Positions 48,795-55,723 of a DNA stretch of 55,723 nt are shown here, piece by piece. A program made the position numbers and the translations under genes. Where the stretch lies: IMG/VR virus record IMGVR_UViG_3300021197_001150, positions 1 through 55,723 of that record; one strand, 5' to 3'. Each line of letters starts with the position of its first letter. The stretch's first letter is position 1. The DNA comes from a virus. The notes under the pieces are model-generated. The model saw only the letters and a list, made by a program, of their open reading frames with translations. It did not search any database and was not told the origin of the DNA.

Positions 48795-49315
48795 AATTAA
48801 AATTAGTATTACACCCAAATGAATGGTTAGAGAAACAAGTTAAGCCTTTTGATTTTAATAGTCTTGATGCCAAAGATGTTGAGAAACAAATGATTGATAT
48901 TATGGATAAGAATGCAGGAGTTGGTCTAAGTGCTAACCAAGTTGGTCTTGATGGACAAGTTTTTATTTTAAAGCCACACGAAATGGAAGGCTTTGATGAA
49001 CCGTTTGCACTATTCAATCCCGAAGTTGTTAAAATAGATGATAGGGTTATTGAAGGTGAAGAAGGCTGTTTAAGTTATCCAGGTTTATACTTTAAAGTTA
49101 AACGTGCAACTGCTTTGGTTGCCAAGTATCTTGACTCTAACGGCAAAGAGTGTACAATAGAGTTTGTAGGTTATAATGCAAGGATCTTTCAACATGAATA
49201 TGATCATTTACAAGGCATAAACTTTACAGATAGAGTAAGTAAACTTAGATTAGATATGGCTAAGAAGAAACAACAAAAATTATTTAAAAAATATAAGGTG
49301 GATGTTAAATGGTAG
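48791..49315 (+). CDS. def: Peptide deformylase
   Basis: 174-aa metallo-enzyme removing N-formyl groups from nascent proteins. Motif 1 is GVGLSANQVG (43-52, Ser where Ala is usual), motif 2 EGCLSYP with Cys93, motif 3 QHEYDHLQG with His135, Glu136 and His139. Marine phage deformylases typically lack the long C-terminal helix; this one keeps a short basic tail. Coupled to both neighbours by overlaps. Confidence 0.95.
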   Translation: MKLKLVLHPNEWLEKQVKPFDFNSLDAKDVEKQMIDIMDKNAGVGLSANQVGLDGQVFILKPHEMEGFDEPFALFNPEVVKIDDRVIEGEEGCLSYPGLYFKVKRATALVAKYLDSNGKECTIEFVGYNARIFQHEYDHLQGINFTDRVSKLRLDMAKKKQQKLFKKYKVDVKW

Positions 49316-51558
49316 AACCGAGCGACGAGTTACAAGCAGTATTCGATAAGTCAATTAATGACGCTAAGAAGTTAAGACACGAGTATGTTACTCTTGAACA
49401 CTTGTTATTCTCTATGCTATGCGTAGATAACTTTGTAAAAGTAGTTGAAGGTGCTGGTGCTGATCCTGAGTTCATTAAAAAGAACATTGAACATTATCTC
49501 AAAACAGAATTAAACGAAATTAAAGTCAAAGATGACATTAAAAAGTTTAAGCCAAAGAAAACTGCAACAGTAGAACGTGTATTAAATAGAGCATTTACAC
49601 AAGTATTGTTTAGTGGACGTAACAGTATTGAAGTTACTGATGTGTTCTTAAGTATTATGGGCGAAAAGAAAAGTTGGTCATACTATCATATTCAAAAGTC
49701 AGGTCTTACAAAAGAAGGCTTTTCAGATTACTTAAACACTGAATTAGATACTATCTATGAAGATGAAGAAATGCGTCAAGTTGCTGAAAAGGCTTTACGT
49801 GACTTTACAACTAACCTTAACAAAGAAGCAGGTAATCAAAAGATTGATCCTGTAATTGGTCGTGCAGAAGAACTTGAAGGCATTGCACTTGCATTAGGCA
49901 GGCGTTCAAAGAACAATGTACTACTTGTTGGTGATCCAGGTGTTGGTAAAACTGCTATTGCAGAAGGACTTGCATATAATATTGTTAATAAAGCAGTACC
50001 AGAGTTCTTACAAGAGTATTCAGTATATAACTTAGACATTAGTGCTATGTTGGCTGGATCAAAATACAGAGGTGACTTTGAAGAACGTTTTAAACTTGTA
50101 ATGAGTGCAATTAAAAAGCAAGGCAAAACGATTGTATTCATAGATGAAGCACACATGATGAATGGTGCTGGTAATGCAGGGTCAGGTGGGTCGAATGACT
50201 TGGCTAATATGTTAAAGCCTGCATTAGGTAAAGGTGATATTAAAGTTGTAGCATCAACTACTTGGGAGGAATACCGCAAATACTTTGAAAAGGATCGTGC
50301 ATTAATGCGTAGGTTCCAACGTCTTAGTGTTTCAGAACCTGATAAGAATGTAACTACAGAAATTTTACAAGGTATTAAAAAGTATTACGAGGAATTTCAT
50401 TCAGTTAACATCACTGATGATGCAATTGATGAAGCAATTAAGTTAAGTGTGAAGTATATGGCTGATAGAAAACTACCAGACAAAGCAATTGACTTATTAG
50501 ACTTGGCTTGTTCACGTTTTAACTTAAAAGAAGTAACAGTACGTGTTGTAGGCAAAGAAGAAATACAGTTTGAACTTGCAAAAGCAGTTAAACTACCGCC
50601 AGAACAAGTACAACAAAAAGAAACAAGTAACCTTGCTAACTTAGATAGCAATCTTAAGAAGCAAGTATACGGACAAGACACTGCAATAGATGAAATTGTA
50701 GATAAGATTCTTGTTGCACAGGCAGGACTTAAATCAGAAAACAAACCAATTGGATCGTTTGTGTTTATGGGTCCAACTGGTGTAGGTAAAACGGAAACAG
50801 CAAGACAACTTGCAAATGAATTAAGTGTTGAACTTGTAAGATTTGATATGTCAGAGTATCAAGAGAAACATAGTGTTGCAAAACTAATTGGATCACCTCC
50901 AGGATATGTAGGTTATGAAGATAGTGCAGGACTATTGATTACAAAATTACAAGAACACCCGAACTGTGTATTACTATTAGATGAGATTGAGAAAGCACAC
51001 CCAGATGTTTCACAAATCTTGCTACAGTTAATGGACAACGGAAAAGTTACAGGTAGCAACGGTAAAGAAGCCGATGCAAAAAATGCCATTCTGATTCTAA
51101 CAACCAACCTTGGTGCAGAACAGGCAGAGAAAAATGCAATCGGCTTCAATGAAGATATGGAAATGGATTACGAAGATACTGAACTTAAAAAGTTCTTTGC
51201 TCCAGAGTTCCGTAATAGACTTGATGGTGTTGTAGCATTTGGTAAACTTGAGAAGAATGTAATGATCAAGATTGTTGGCAAGTTCCTTGTTGAACTTAAA
51301 GACATGCTTACAGAGAAAAAAGTTACTGTTGATATTACAAATGAAGCCATTGATTACCTTGTTGATGTAGGCTTTGATAGTAAGATGGGTGCAAGACCTT
51401 TACAAAGAACTATTGATAAAGAGATCAAGAAGGATCTAAGTAAACTATTATTGTTTGGTGCTTTAAAGACAGGCGGACACGTAGTTATCGATGTTAAAGA
51501 CAATGCTATTGTACTTGTTACGGATAAAGCAACAAAACCCGTAACTGTTGATGCATAA
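49309..51558 (+). CDS. ClpA-like AAA+ unfoldase
   Basis: 749-aa Hsp100 protein, same architecture and length as ClpA (758). Clp N-domain at 1-140; D1 Walker A GDPGVGKT (208-215) and IVFIDEAHMM; D2 Walker A GPTGVGKT (about 488-495) and LLLDEIEKAHPD; C-terminal APEFRNRLD and KMGARPLQR. There is no ClpB-type coiled coil. An AIGF-N-E loop near residue 610 matches the IGL/IGF loop with which ClpA/ClpX dock on ClpP, so it probably feeds host ClpP. It might redirect proteolysis of host proteins. Start overlaps the deformylase stop. Confidence 0.92.
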   Translation: MVEPSDELQAVFDKSINDAKKLRHEYVTLEHLLFSMLCVDNFVKVVEGAGADPEFIKKNIEHYLKTELNEIKVKDDIKKFKPKKTATVERVLNRAFTQVLFSGRNSIEVTDVFLSIMGEKKSWSYYHIQKSGLTKEGFSDYLNTELDTIYEDEEMRQVAEKALRDFTTNLNKEAGNQKIDPVIGRAEELEGIALALGRRSKNNVLLVGDPGVGKTAIAEGLAYNIVNKAVPEFLQEYSVYNLDISAMLAGSKYRGDFEERFKLVMSAIKKQGKTIVFIDEAHMMNGAGNAGSGGSNDLANMLKPALGKGDIKVVASTTWEEYRKYFEKDRALMRRFQRLSVSEPDKNVTTEILQGIKKYYEEFHSVNITDDAIDEAIKLSVKYMADRKLPDKAIDLLDLACSRFNLKEVTVRVVGKEEIQFELAKAVKLPPEQVQQKETSNLANLDSNLKKQVYGQDTAIDEIVDKILVAQAGLKSENKPIGSFVFMGPTGVGKTETARQLANELSVELVRFDMSEYQEKHSVAKLIGSPPGYVGYEDSAGLLITKLQEHPNCVLLLDEIEKAHPDVSQILLQLMDNGKVTGSNGKEADAKNAILILTTNLGAEQAEKNAIGFNEDMEMDYEDTELKKFFAPEFRNRLDGVVAFGKLEKNVMIKIVGKFLVELKDMLTEKKVTVDITNEAIDYLVDVGFDSKMGARPLQRTIDKEIKKDLSKLLLFGALKTGGHVVIDVKDNAIVLVTDKATKPVTVDA

Positions 51559-51565
51559 GCCTTTA

Positions 51566-51573
51566 GATAAATA
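51566..51573 (+). promoter_or_regulatory. Late-type octamer with leaderless geometry
   Basis: GATAAATA, five bases (CATGT), then ATG at 51579; no Shine-Dalgarno sequence. Confidence 0.65.
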
Positions 51574-51578
51574 CATGT

Positions 51579-51920
51579 ATGCCAAGCAATAGCGAAACAA
51601 TTTTATCAGCAAATACACATCCAGGAGACAGTACTGTTACGACTGTAACAGGAACTGATTACAAAGGTGATGGGTATTACGGTCGTGCAGATGGTTTGCA
51701 CACTGTACAGTACAATTATGCAGGTCTAACGGGTACTATTAGTATCCAGGCTTCACTTGCTACTACACCTGCAGAAAGTGACTGGTTTGAAGTACACTCT
51801 TACACAGCCGCAAACGAAACTGATAATAAATTTGCTAACTTTACAGGCAACTATGTTTGGATTAGAGCAAAACTTGTGTACACTGATGGTACTGTAAACA
51901 GTATCATGCTGAATCATTAG
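51579..51920 (+). CDS. Small virion-type beta protein
   Basis: 113-aa beta-rich protein (YYGRADGLHTVQYNYAGLTG, later NKFANFTGNYVWIRAKLVY) of the kind found as capsid- or tail-decorating proteins in T4-like marine phages. Expressed from a late promoter. Function inferred from composition and context only. Confidence 0.65.
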   Translation: MPSNSETILSANTHPGDSTVTTVTGTDYKGDGYYGRADGLHTVQYNYAGLTGTISIQASLATTPAESDWFEVHSYTAANETDNKFANFTGNYVWIRAKLVYTDGTVNSIMLNH

Positions 51921-51928
51921 GAGTTATT

Positions 51929-52195
51929 ATGGAAAGTATTAGTATTATATGGCAAGGTAAACAAGACGATGTTGATGCTATTGTTGCAGAACAAGTACTA
52001 AACTGTACAGGTGAAGCACTTAATGAATCAGAAACACACTTCCAAGTATTTGAGTCTGACAAAGGCGAAACTATCCTTACTATTGACACCCACAACAAGT
52101 TAAACGAAGCACAAAGCAATGAAATTGCTGAAGATATAGCCAATACGTTATTCGATATGGGCTTCTCCAAGTTCGATATAGAGATCTCTGTATAA
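51929..52195 (+). CDS. Hypothetical 88-aa protein
   Basis: Acidic alpha/beta protein (SIIWQGKQDDVDAIVAEQVL; later NEIAEDIANTLFDMGFSKF). ATTAGGAGTTATT is the ribosome-binding site. No family recognised; likely co-transcribed with the virion-type protein before it. Confidence 0.65.
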   Translation: MESISIIWQGKQDDVDAIVAEQVLNCTGEALNESETHFQVFESDKGETILTIDTHNKLNEAQSNEIAEDIANTLFDMGFSKFDIEISV

Positions 52196-52203
52196 TCTTT
52201 TAG

Positions 52204-52232
52204 TTGACAAACTGTGATAAATACTTTATATT
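52204..52232 (+). promoter_or_regulatory. Overlapping sigma70-type promoter and late octamer
   Basis: TTGACA (52204-52209), 17 bases, TATATT (52227-52232), with the late octamer GATAAATA (52216-52223) inside the spacer. The gene at 52258 can therefore be read early and late. Confidence 0.7.
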
Positions 52233-52257
52233 AGCAATATAAAGGGTTATTATCATT

Positions 52258-53727
52258 ATGAAAACATTTCAAGAATATTTAAAAGAAGCGGGTTTCCGTG
52301 AAGGTAGTAACGGCATTATCTTCAAAGGTAAAGAAATAGATACAGACACTATCGAATACGATATGCAAGATTATAGTGATATGATCTTTGTTATAGATAT
52401 TGGTGTAAAATACACAGACGGCACAGAAGTTGACGATGAAGATATGGACGACTTACAGGAACTTCCTGGAATAGTTGATTGGGTCTCTGATGATTACAAT
52501 GACAGAATGGCCGACAAAGCAGACATGTATAGAGATGCACAAAGGCACGGTGATTTTGAATCAGCAAATGAAGAAACGGATCCAGAAGTTTCAAATGAAA
52601 TGTATGGAATGATTTCCGATTTGGTTGAAAAATTCTCTAAGTTCAGAGGCGGTAACGGAGACAGATTACCAGACGGTTACATACAGTGGGCATTGAACTC
52701 AGGCATTACTACAGACTTTGTTGAAGAAAATGAGGCTGAAGCAATGAGGGAAAAATACGGCGAAGAAGAATTTGAAAATAATCCGCTGGGACACGTTGAC
52801 GAAATGCCAATTACAAAAGCGTTTCTGGATGAAATTGAAAAAATTACAGGCGATGATGACATTGATACGAATGCAAGAATTATTGATAAAGTTCAGTCAG
52901 GTGACGCTGATGAATCAACTAACGAAGGTGCATTTGATAAGGCAGATAGAATTACAGATCCAGTAGAACTTAATTTGTATGGTCCAGAAGACATAGAAAA
53001 TAATAGTCAACTGAGTGCAGAAGAACTTAAAGACGAGTTAGAGGGTGATATCTATCATTTAATGGATAAAGCCAGTGATGATTTTACTGACAATGATCAT
53101 ATTGCGGATGAAATGGGAGACCACTTTGCCAACATGCATCTTAAAGCCGACGATAAAACATTAAGTTGTTATATAGCGATGAGAGATTTAATTGATGCAG
53201 ATCCAGCAGACGTTTATGAGACAGGTAAGAAATGTCTTAAAATATTAGGTGCTCAAGAACATCAAGATCAGGAGCAAGGTAACAAAGGACCAAAAGGTCG
53301 TCCAGCCGCAGATGCTTATGCTGGCGGGATGGAATCAACTAACGATGAATTAGCACGTATCAAAGAACTTGCTGGGGCAAGTATTGACGAAACATACGAT
53401 GACGATGATGCATTTTACGAAGCATACGGTGAGATGTGGTACAATGAAGATGATATTGTAGACGAAGCAGAGTACCAAGGACGTAAAGTTAAACTTGGTA
53501 AGCCTATGCAAGGTGACGTTAAGAAGTTTAAAGTATACGTAAAAGATCCTAAAACAGGTAATGTAAAAAAAGTAAACTTTGGACACGGCGGATCAAGTGT
53601 TAAAGGTAAAGCAATGAGCATTAAAAAGTCTAATCCTAAAAGACGTAAGAGCTTTAGAGCAAGACACAACTGTGATAATCCAGGACCACGTACAAAAGCA
53701 CGTTACTGGTCATGTAGGAAGTGGTAA
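52258..53727 (+). CDS. Putative packaged internal protein with DUF5872-like C-terminus
   Basis: 489-aa acidic protein. The N-terminus MKTFQEYLKEA is nearly identical to the T4 capsid-targeting sequence MKTYQEFIAEA of internal proteins, including an (L/I)-x-E cleavage point (LKE before Ala). Residues about 12-330 are very acidic and helical. An ELARIKELAG motif lies near 364. The last 90 residues (from EYQGRKVKLGKP to RYWSCRKW) are basic and resemble the DUF5872 domain widespread in T4-like phages. I infer a protein put into the prohead and trimmed by the prohead protease. Dual early/late promoter. Confidence 0.75.
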   Translation: MKTFQEYLKEAGFREGSNGIIFKGKEIDTDTIEYDMQDYSDMIFVIDIGVKYTDGTEVDDEDMDDLQELPGIVDWVSDDYNDRMADKADMYRDAQRHGDFESANEETDPEVSNEMYGMISDLVEKFSKFRGGNGDRLPDGYIQWALNSGITTDFVEENEAEAMREKYGEEEFENNPLGHVDEMPITKAFLDEIEKITGDDDIDTNARIIDKVQSGDADESTNEGAFDKADRITDPVELNLYGPEDIENNSQLSAEELKDELEGDIYHLMDKASDDFTDNDHIADEMGDHFANMHLKADDKTLSCYIAMRDLIDADPADVYETGKKCLKILGAQEHQDQEQGNKGPKGRPAADAYAGGMESTNDELARIKELAGASIDETYDDDDAFYEAYGEMWYNEDDIVDEAEYQGRKVKLGKPMQGDVKKFKVYVKDPKTGNVKKVNFGHGGSSVKGKAMSIKKSNPKRRKSFRARHNCDNPGPRTKARYWSCRKW

Positions 53728-53728
53728 T

Positions 53729-54070
53729 ATGAATATAGATGATTTAGGTATTGGTGCAAACGGATTTGATAAGAGTCCATCATATGATGTACCTACGGAT
53801 TTAATTGTGTTTATGAGAGATGATCCACAGTTTTACAGAAAGTCTTATTATCCAACAATGTGTGGATGCCAATCATCTTACAACAAAGGTGATAAAGATC
53901 AAAGCATGAAATTATTAATGCCTATGATTGATCAAGCAATTGGACAATATACTAAAAAATACGACTTACCATACGAAGCAAACGATCTTCTACCTATGGA
54001 AGAACGAAAGGAACTTGCTTCAGCAATCTACGAAATGGAAGTAGATGGGTTTAAAGAAGGCGAGTACTAA
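53729..54070 (+). CDS. Conserved T4-like marine phage protein
   Basis: 113-aa protein with MRDDPQFYRKSYYPTMCGCQ near residue 28 and an acidic helical C-terminus. The ATG at 53729 follows GGAAGTGGTAAT and the previous stop; a longer frame from 53672 is rejected because it lies inside the preceding gene. Short proteins of this type flank DUF5872 genes in related phages. Function unknown. Confidence 0.7.
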   Translation: MNIDDLGIGANGFDKSPSYDVPTDLIVFMRDDPQFYRKSYYPTMCGCQSSYNKGDKDQSMKLLMPMIDQAIGQYTKKYDLPYEANDLLPMEERKELASAIYEMEVDGFKEGEY

Positions 54071-54633
54071 TGTTTTTAAGGGAACTATTTGAAGGCCCGG
54101 GAAAAGAAGCAAGTTTTGCATTAGGCAGAATGAATCCCGCACACAGAGGACATGGTCTTCTTGTAGAGGCTATCAAACAAGGTCCCGGTGATGCATTTTT
54201 ATTTTTAACAGATCGTCCTGCTAAACTTCCAACAGATCCTTTAAGTCCACAAGAAAAATTAGATTGGGCACAAAAAAGTTTTCCAGATATTACTATAGCA
54301 CTTGCAAAAAATATTTTTCCTGTTGCTGTAGATTTACACAATAGAGGTTATACTGACATAACAATATTTGAAGGCGAAGATAAACTACGCCCATTGTTAG
54401 AAAAGTATAACGGCACAGAAGCCGCACATGGTTTCTTTGACTTTGCAAGTATCAATCAAAAGAAACTTTCACGTGATGCTGATGCAGATGATGCCAGTGG
54501 TGCAAGTGCAACAAAATTAAGACAAGCGGCAATGGACGGAGACTTTGAAACATTTGAAAGTAATGTTTCGGACGCGGCTAAACCATATGCTAAAAAAATG
54601 TTTGAAAAATTACAAGGCATATTAAATGTATAG
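54070..54633 (+). CDS. Nucleotidyltransferase-like protein with capsid-targeting-like N-terminus
   Basis: 187-aa protein of the HxGH nucleotidyltransferase superfamily: ALGRMNPAHRGHGLLVEAI (about 17-35) carries HRGH at 25-28, and SATKLRQAA near 145 replaces the ISSTxxR motif. The substrate is unclear (NMN-, phosphopantetheine- or cytidylyltransferase-like). It begins MFLRELFEGP, with an LFE/G point that fits the (L/I)-x-E cleavage rule of T4 prohead protease. TAATG overlap with the preceding gene. Confidence 0.75.
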   Translation: MFLRELFEGPGKEASFALGRMNPAHRGHGLLVEAIKQGPGDAFLFLTDRPAKLPTDPLSPQEKLDWAQKSFPDITIALAKNIFPVAVDLHNRGYTDITIFEGEDKLRPLLEKYNGTEAAHGFFDFASINQKKLSRDADADDASGASATKLRQAAMDGDFETFESNVSDAAKPYAKKMFEKLQGILNV

Positions 54634-54847
54634 CAGTATAGAAGAACTTAAGAAACTTGCAGGTGTAAATGAGTGGAGTGGTTACTCTGAATATAAACTT
54701 GACGAGAACCCAAGTGTTACTGCTACGGCATTAAAAGCAAAAGAAAAGAAATTAGGACTAAAGCCAGGTGATGCTGAATGGTTTAAACTTTGGTTTAGTC
54801 AACCTTTTTTAACAGGCACACCAACGTTTAGAGGACGTAAGAAATAA
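54626..54847 (+). CDS. Hypothetical 73-aa protein
   Basis: Basic small protein starting SSIEELKKLAGVNEW, a motif close to the ELARIKELAG segment of the 489-aa protein, then KAKEKKLGLKPGDAEWFKLW. It overlaps both neighbours. Probably another head-associated small protein; function unknown. Confidence 0.65.
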   Translation: MYSSIEELKKLAGVNEWSGYSEYKLDENPSVTATALKAKEKKLGLKPGDAEWFKLWFSQPFLTGTPTFRGRKK

Positions 54848-55723
54848 TGAGATTTGTTGATATAAAAGAAAACGGCGGTCGTGTTGTAAAAGGTGTTAAC
54901 ACTACACCTGATGTTGGCGTTGATGCTATCAAGAAACAAGCGGCCAAGTTTGGAAACACTGTAGACAAAGACGGTCGTCCACCTACACTATCTAAAAAAG
55001 TAAAAGGTTCTAAAACAAACGTATTGTTTAATTTAGGAATGGCTGAAAGTGTTGAAGAACGTTCATTATCTAAAGGCGAAGAAAAGAAAAAAGAAAAATA
55101 CGTTAAGGGTATGAAGAAGTCTAAAGGTGACTTTAAAGATCGTTATGGCAAAGATGCTGAAGCAGTTATGTATGCAACTGCTACTAAGATGGCAAAAGAA
55201 GGTCAAGTACACGAACTACAATCAGATGAATTATCAGAAGCAAGTGAAATATACATTGACATGGACGGTGTGCTTGTTGACTTCTTTGGTGAGTGGACTA
55301 AAATGCAAGGCGTTAAGGATTGGAAACAAATTAAAAACGTTGGCAAAGCATTACAAGACATTAGAGATACAGAAGATTTTTGGCTTAACTTAAAGCCTAC
55401 ACCTAACGCAGATAAACTGTTAGGATTAGTAAAAGAAATTAGAGGCGAGTACAATATTCTAAGTGCTCCTCTTGCAGATGATCCAAGAGCAGAACCACAC
55501 AAGCGTGAATGGATTGAAAAAAACCTAACTGCGTTTCCTCCTAAGAAAGTTATTATTACAACAGACAAAGCCAAGTATGCTACTTCAACAGGCGGCACAC
55601 CTAACATACTAATTGATGACTTTGGACAAAATGTTGCTAAATGGGAAAGTGCAGGCGGTGTTGGATTTAAACATAAGGATCACAAGTTTGAAAGAACTGC
55701 TAAAGAACTAAAAGCACATTTGA
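54847..55723 (+). CDS. HAD nucleotidase-like protein with phage N-terminal extension (cut by window end)
   Basis: Open frame of at least 292 codons with no stop before the window edge. It begins MRFVDIKENGG, where IKE is a possible prohead-protease point. Residues about 85-120 carry KGMKKSKGDFKDRYG, then MYATATKMAKEG, a module repeated in T4-like phage proteins. From about 137 comes a HAD domain: motif I IDMDGVLVDFF, then LSAPL and KVIITTDKAKY, and IDDFGQNV, as in 5'(3')-deoxyribonucleotidases. It would dephosphorylate nucleotides. TAATG overlap upstream. Complete C-terminus not visible. Confidence 0.75.
   Translation, partial: MRFVDIKENGGRVVKGVNTTPDVGVDAIKKQAAKFGNTVDKDGRPPTLSKKVKGSKTNVLFNLGMAESVEERSLSKGEEKKKEKYVKGMKKSKGDFKDRYGKDAEAVMYATATKMAKEGQVHELQSDELSEASEIYIDMDGVLVDFFGEWTKMQGVKDWKQIKNVGKALQDIRDTEDFWLNLKPTPNADKLLGLVKEIRGEYNILSAPLADDPRAEPHKREWIEKNLTAFPPKKVIITTDKAKYATSTGGTPNILIDDFGQNVAKWESAGGVGFKHKDHKFERTAKELKAHL

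Overview
This window looks like part of a marine T4-like myovirus genome (pelagiphage/cyanomyovirus type). It is AT-rich and tightly packed, with many ATGA or TAATG start/stop overlaps and no gene-free stretch over about 200 bases. T4-type markers are an ATP-dependent DNA ligase (gp30-like), a sliding-clamp loader ATPase (gp44-like), a GroES/gp31-like co-chaperonin, PhoH, late-promoter octamers close to TATAAATA, and proteins whose N-termini resemble T4 capsid-targeting peptides. The host is probably a proteobacterium, because the auxiliary IscU, A-type Fe-S carrier and FdxA-type ferredoxin are of proteobacterial kind. The exact host cannot be read from the sequence.

Layout. 1-5.6 kb is an accessory region: peroxiredoxin, a ligand-less 2OG-oxygenase relative, a winged-helix-like protein, IscU, a glutamine-riboswitch-like RNA with a small downstream peptide, tRNA-Arg, an AsnRS/AsnA-like class II catalytic core, an Asn-anticodon tRNA with a long variable arm, a Rieske-oxygenase relative without the Rieske cluster, and small membrane proteins. 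5.6-9.4 kb holds DNA ligase, small proteins and a 434-aa unknown. 9.4-14 kb holds fibre genes, one of them on the minus strand. 14-19.5 kb is an operon of a glycosyltransferase-like protein, a 2OG oxygenase, a QueD-like protein, a second glycosyltransferase, a phosphomannomutase-like HAD, UV endonuclease and Cu/Zn superoxide dismutase. 19.5-37.4 kb has an A-type Fe-S carrier followed by a virion adhesion block (2231-, 577-, 283-, 524-, 903- (subtilase), 229-, 847- and 191-aa proteins). 37.4-44.2 kb is replication, metabolism and chaperones: DnaE-like fragment, GroES, MazG, cytidylyltransferase, clamp loader, ferredoxin, parvulin, 2OG oxygenase, ThyX and PhoH. 44.4-47.9 kb has two conserved unknowns and a lysis cassette (GH108 endolysin, spanin-like pair, extra lipoprotein, holin-like protein). 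48-51.6 kb is a proteostasis set (DnaJ-like, peptide deformylase, ClpA-like). 51.6 kb to the end holds proteins with capsid-targeting-like N-termini.

Control. Two promoter classes are visible: near-consensus sigma70 (TTGACN-17-TATAAT) and late octamers (GATAAATA and variants). In about eleven cases, on both strands, the -10 hexamer ends exactly six bases before the ATG and there is no Shine-Dalgarno sequence, which suggests leaderless mRNAs. Genes with longer leaders mostly have good Shine-Dalgarno sequences.

The most striking candidates are: (1) the nitrogen-flavoured module at 2.1-3.7 kb; (2) the leaderless promoter geometry; (3) the Rieske-less oxygenase; (4) enzymes with capsid-targeting-like leaders at the right end. 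All functional statements rest on motif recognition by eye; no database search was run.
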